8,184 nucleotides of DNA from Bacillota bacterium. Lineage in GTDB: Bacteria > Bacillota > Clostridia > Clostridiales > Clostridiaceae. This document shows positions 6,308-8,184 of this stretch, in pieces. The notes beneath the pieces were generated by a model. The model was not told the DNA's origin. It saw only the letters and a program-made list of their open reading frames with translations, and searched no databases. The stretch spans positions 1 to 8,184 of the forward strand of contig JAEZKY010000254.1 of NCBI GenBank assembly GCA_023435985.1, read 5' to 3'. A program made the translations under genes and the position numbers. The first letter of the stretch is position 1, and each line of letters opens with the position of its first letter.

Positions 6308-7033
6308 ATGATAAAATTGGAAAACATCTCATTTACATACAAGAATAAAATAGCTCTTGATAATGTGAATGTTCATATAAAAGAGAGTGAATCTGTCGCT
6401 ATTATAGGGCCAAACGGAAGTGGAAAATCAACATTTTTAAAATTGTTAAATGCTATTATTTTTTCACAGCATGGCAAATATTTATTTAACAATATTGAAA
6501 TAACTGAAAGTTTATTTAACGATAGTAAAAAGTTGAAATCTTTTCACAAAAAAATCGGTTTTATATTTCAAAATTCAGATACTCAGCTTTTCTGCTCAAC
6601 TGTTTTCGAGGAAATAGCATTTGGATTAATGCAAATGGGCTTACACGAAGAGGAAATGTATATTAGAGTGAAAGATTGCCTTAATTTGCTTAATATAAAT
6701 AAGTTGAGTGAAGAGCATCCTTACAATATAAGCGGAGGAGAGAAAAAAAGAGTTGCAATTGCAAGTGTCTTAGCAATGAATCCAGAAGTAATAACTTTAG
6801 ATGAACCTATGAATGGAATAGATCCCAAAGGAAAAAAATTTTTTAGAGATTTATTAATTCATTTGAATAAAAGTGGCAAAACTATAATTTGCGCTACTCA
6901 CGATTTTGAATATATGGAAGGAGTTTTTAATCGAGCTATTGTTTTTTCTGATGATCATAAAATAATAAGAGATGAGAAGTATGAAAATATTATAAAAGAT
7001 GAGGAGTTCTTAAGAAAGCACAACATTATGTAA
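6308..7033 (+). CDS. nikO: ECF transporter ATP-binding protein for nickel, NikO/CbiO family
   Basis: 241 residues. I chose ATG 6308, seven bases after AAGGAGA (6294-6300); the in-frame TTG at 6302 would sit against that site and add only two residues. The protein is the cytoplasmic ATPase of the importer. Motifs in order are Walker A GPNGSGKST (34-42), Q-loop FQNSDTQLF (87-95), ABC signature ISGGEKKR (141-148), Walker B VITLDEP (161-167) and switch histidine H198 in ATHDF. The DTQLF form of the Q-loop region is typical of ECF/Cbi-type ATPases. All catalytic residues are present and length is near the usual 240-280. It follows nikQ by 17 bases and completes a self-contained three-gene nickel importer (larO in lactobacillar nomenclature). 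The next gene, larC, begins 60 bases on. Confidence 0.94.
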   Translation: MIKLENISFTYKNKIALDNVNVHIKESESVAIIGPNGSGKSTFLKLLNAIIFSQHGKYLFNNIEITESLFNDSKKLKSFHKKIGFIFQNSDTQLFCSTVFEEIAFGLMQMGLHEEEMYIRVKDCLNLLNINKLSEEHPYNISGGEKKRVAIASVLAMNPEVITLDEPMNGIDPKGKKFFRDLLIHLNKSGKTIICATHDFEYMEGVFNRAIVFSDDHKIIRDEKYENIIKDEEFLRKHNIM

Positions 7034-7093
7034 TTTGTTATATCAAATATTAAATGTGAAATAAATACAAATGAATTTAGGGAAGTGATAAAT

Positions 7094-7990
7094 ATGAAGA
7101 TTTTATATTACGATTGTTTCTGTGGTATAAGTGGTGATATGAATTTAGCGGCATTAATAGATATAGGTGTGCCTGAGGAATATTTAATTAAGGAACTTTC
7201 AAAACTTAATTTAAATTCTGAATATGAAATAAAAGTAGAAAGAGCCGCAAAACTTGGAATAACAGGAACTAGAGTAGATGTTATATTAAAAGATGAATCT
7301 AAAGATGAATCTAAAGATGAAGCATATATTTCAGAGCAAGCTTTACATGAGCATTCGCATGAACATTATCATCACAATGGAGATGAGCACCATCATGAGG
7401 ACCGCAATCATACTCACGAAGATGATCATAGCCATAGTCATGAGGAGCATGCTCATAATCACGAGCATCATCATAGAAATTTGAAGGATATAGAAGAAAT
7501 AATAAATTCAAGCGATTTAAGTAATAAAGTCAAGGAACTTAGTTTAAAAATGTTTATGAAGGTTGCAGAGGCAGAAGCAAAAATTCATGGAAAAGCTTTA
7601 TATGAAGTGCATTTTCATGAAGTAGGAGCTATTGACTCAATTGTAGATATGGTAGGTGCGGCTATTTGTTTAGATTATTTAAACGTTGATAAAATTATTG
7701 CATCTCCAGTTCAAGTTGGAGGAGGCTTTGTTAAATGTGCCCATGGCCTTATGCCAGTGCCAGCTCCTGCAACAACAGAGATATTAAAGAATATTCCTAT
7801 AAATACTGGAATAGTGCAATTTGAAACAACTACCCCTACTGGGGCTGCAATACTTTCAGCAAACGTTGAAGAATTTACGCCTAAAGTTAATTTTTCAATT
7901 ATACAGGTTGCTTATGGAATAGGACATAGAGATTTAGAAATTCCAAATGTTTTAAGAGTATATCTAGGAGATAAGGAAAGCGTTGAGTAA
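7094..7990 (+). CDS. larC: Nickel-pincer cofactor biosynthesis protein LarC, N-terminal (LarC1) part only
   Basis: 298 residues from ATG 7094, preceded by AGGGA (7079-7083). A GTG at 7085 is in frame but abuts that site, and MKILYYDCFCGISGDM is the usual LarC N-terminus. LarC is the CTP-dependent cyclometallase that inserts nickel into the pyridinium bis-thiocarboxylate precursor made by LarB and LarE. Conserved blocks are DCFCGISGDM (7-16), EVHFHEVGAIDSIVD (171-185), PVPAPAT (221-227), TTPTGAA (246-252) and PNVLRVYLG (284-292). Between about 66 and 128 lies an acidic and histidine-rich insertion. Full-length LarC has roughly 400 or more residues; here the protein ends at the point where the C-terminal LarC2 domain normally starts. 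In Lactiplantibacillus plantarum LarC1 and LarC2 are joined by programmed frameshifting, but no frame after 7970 continues into LarC2 here. A separately encoded LarC2 is likely needed. Confidence 0.92.
   Translation: MKILYYDCFCGISGDMNLAALIDIGVPEEYLIKELSKLNLNSEYEIKVERAAKLGITGTRVDVILKDESKDESKDEAYISEQALHEHSHEHYHHNGDEHHHEDRNHTHEDDHSHSHEEHAHNHEHHHRNLKDIEEIINSSDLSNKVKELSLKMFMKVAEAEAKIHGKALYEVHFHEVGAIDSIVDMVGAAICLDYLNVDKIIASPVQVGGGFVKCAHGLMPVPAPATTEILKNIPINTGIVQFETTTPTGAAILSANVEEFTPKVNFSIIQVAYGIGHRDLEIPNVLRVYLGDKESVE
7289..7321 (+). repeat. larC: 12-bp tandem repeat within larC
   Basis: AAAGATGAATCT occurs at 7289-7300 and 7301-7312 and partially (AAAGATGAA) at 7313-7321. It encodes KDESKDESKDE, residues 66-76 of LarC, just before the histidine-rich stretch. 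The repeat length is a multiple of three, so copy-number change by slippage would keep the frame. It is probably part of a flexible acidic linker. Confidence 0.85.
7346..7474 (+). other. larC: Histidine-rich metal-binding insertion in LarC
   Basis: Residues 85-127 of LarC contain 20 histidines among 43 residues, mostly in H-x-H and HH patterns with Glu and Asp between. Such tails or loops bind Ni2+ in other nickel chaperones, such as HypB and UreE. Here it probably stores or concentrates nickel next to the insertion enzyme. Low sequence complexity also produces long spurious frames on both strands over this stretch. Confidence 0.85.
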
Positions 7991-8050
7991 AATAGAAAAG
8001 CAGTATATAAACAAGATTTAAATTAAATTTATGGGCGAGGTATAAAATAA

Positions 8051-8184
8051 ATGATAAACAATGAAAAGTACAATGAATTAAAAAAATATTTACAAGGTCT
8101 TGGAAAAGTAGTTTTAGCATTTTCAGGAGGAGTAGATAGTACTTTCTTACTTAAAGCAGCTAAAGAAGCTCTTGGAGATAAAGT
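8051..8184 (+). CDS. larE: ATP-dependent sacrificial sulfur transferase LarE, N-terminal 44 residues
   Basis: The gene runs off the window end. ATG 8051 follows a modest ribosome binding site (GAGG, 8037-8040). The visible part contains the PP-loop SGGVDST (25-31), which binds ATP pyrophosphate, in the context KVVLAFSGGVDSTFLLKAA typical of LarE. LarE adenylates and thiolates the carboxylates of the LarB product, giving the sulfur atoms of the Ni-pincer cofactor. Other PP-loop enzymes of the N-type ATP pyrophosphatase group share the motif, but location 60 bases after larC makes LarE much the best call. The sulfur-donating cysteine(s) lie beyond the window, so the single-Cys versus iron-sulfur type cannot be told. 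Confidence 0.9.
   Translation, partial: MINNEKYNELKKYLQGLGKVVLAFSGGVDSTFLLKAAKEALGDK

Noticed and set aside
7085..7093. GTG start for larC three codons upstream
   Set aside because: It touches the AGGGA ribosome binding site, and the ATG at 7094 matches the conserved LarC N-terminus at normal spacing.
7293..7511. Overlapping plus- and minus-strand reading frames across the histidine-rich part of larC
   Set aside because: They come from the low-complexity CAT/CAC/GAT/GAA codons, have no ribosome binding site or recognisable domain, and lie wholly inside a well-supported gene.
7970..8050. Programmed frameshift joining LarC1 to LarC2
   Set aside because: The alternative frame gives only about 14 more codons before TAA, and larE starts at 8051, so there is no room for a LarC2 domain.

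Overview
The window is a low-GC Firmicute sequence, most likely Clostridium or a close relative. The codons are A/T-rich, the ribosome binding sites are strong (AAGGAGG, AAGGAG), and all genes lie on the plus strand with short gaps. It reads as one catabolic and cofactor locus. Nine protein genes are visible, two of them cut by the window ends. There are no RNA genes of known class, insertion sequences or CRISPR arrays.

Left half (1-4234), sugar-phosphate metabolism: the 3' end of a divergent triosephosphate-isomerase (TIM) paralogue; a 492-residue LarA-family protein, the family whose members use the nickel-pincer nucleotide (NPN) cofactor to racemise or epimerise hydroxyacids and related carbinols; a class II (type IIB, Calvin-cycle-like) ketose-bisphosphate aldolase; and a PfkB/ribokinase-family sugar kinase. 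A kinase, an aldolase and a TIM-like isomerase form a classical route from a ketose to triose or tetrose phosphates. The LarA homologue in the same row suggests that a Ni-dependent epimerisation feeds this route. The substrate cannot be read from the sequence.

Right half (4235-8184), nickel supply and cofactor assembly: after a 284-bp gap holding a long RNA-type inverted repeat come a complete ECF nickel importer (fused NikMN, NikQ, NikO), LarC with a 20-histidine insertion, and the start of LarE. LarC stops where the C-terminal CTP-binding LarC2 domain should begin and no frame continues it. LarC2 and LarB must therefore be encoded elsewhere, possibly just downstream of the window.

The genes fit together as follows: NikMNQO imports Ni2+, LarC (with LarB and LarE) builds the NPN cofactor, the LarA homologue uses it, and the kinase, aldolase and isomerase process the product. 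The strongest novelty candidates are this sugar-type context for a LarA homologue, its loss of one of the two expected catalytic histidines, the altered phosphate-loop region of the TIM paralogue, and the structured leader before the nickel importer.
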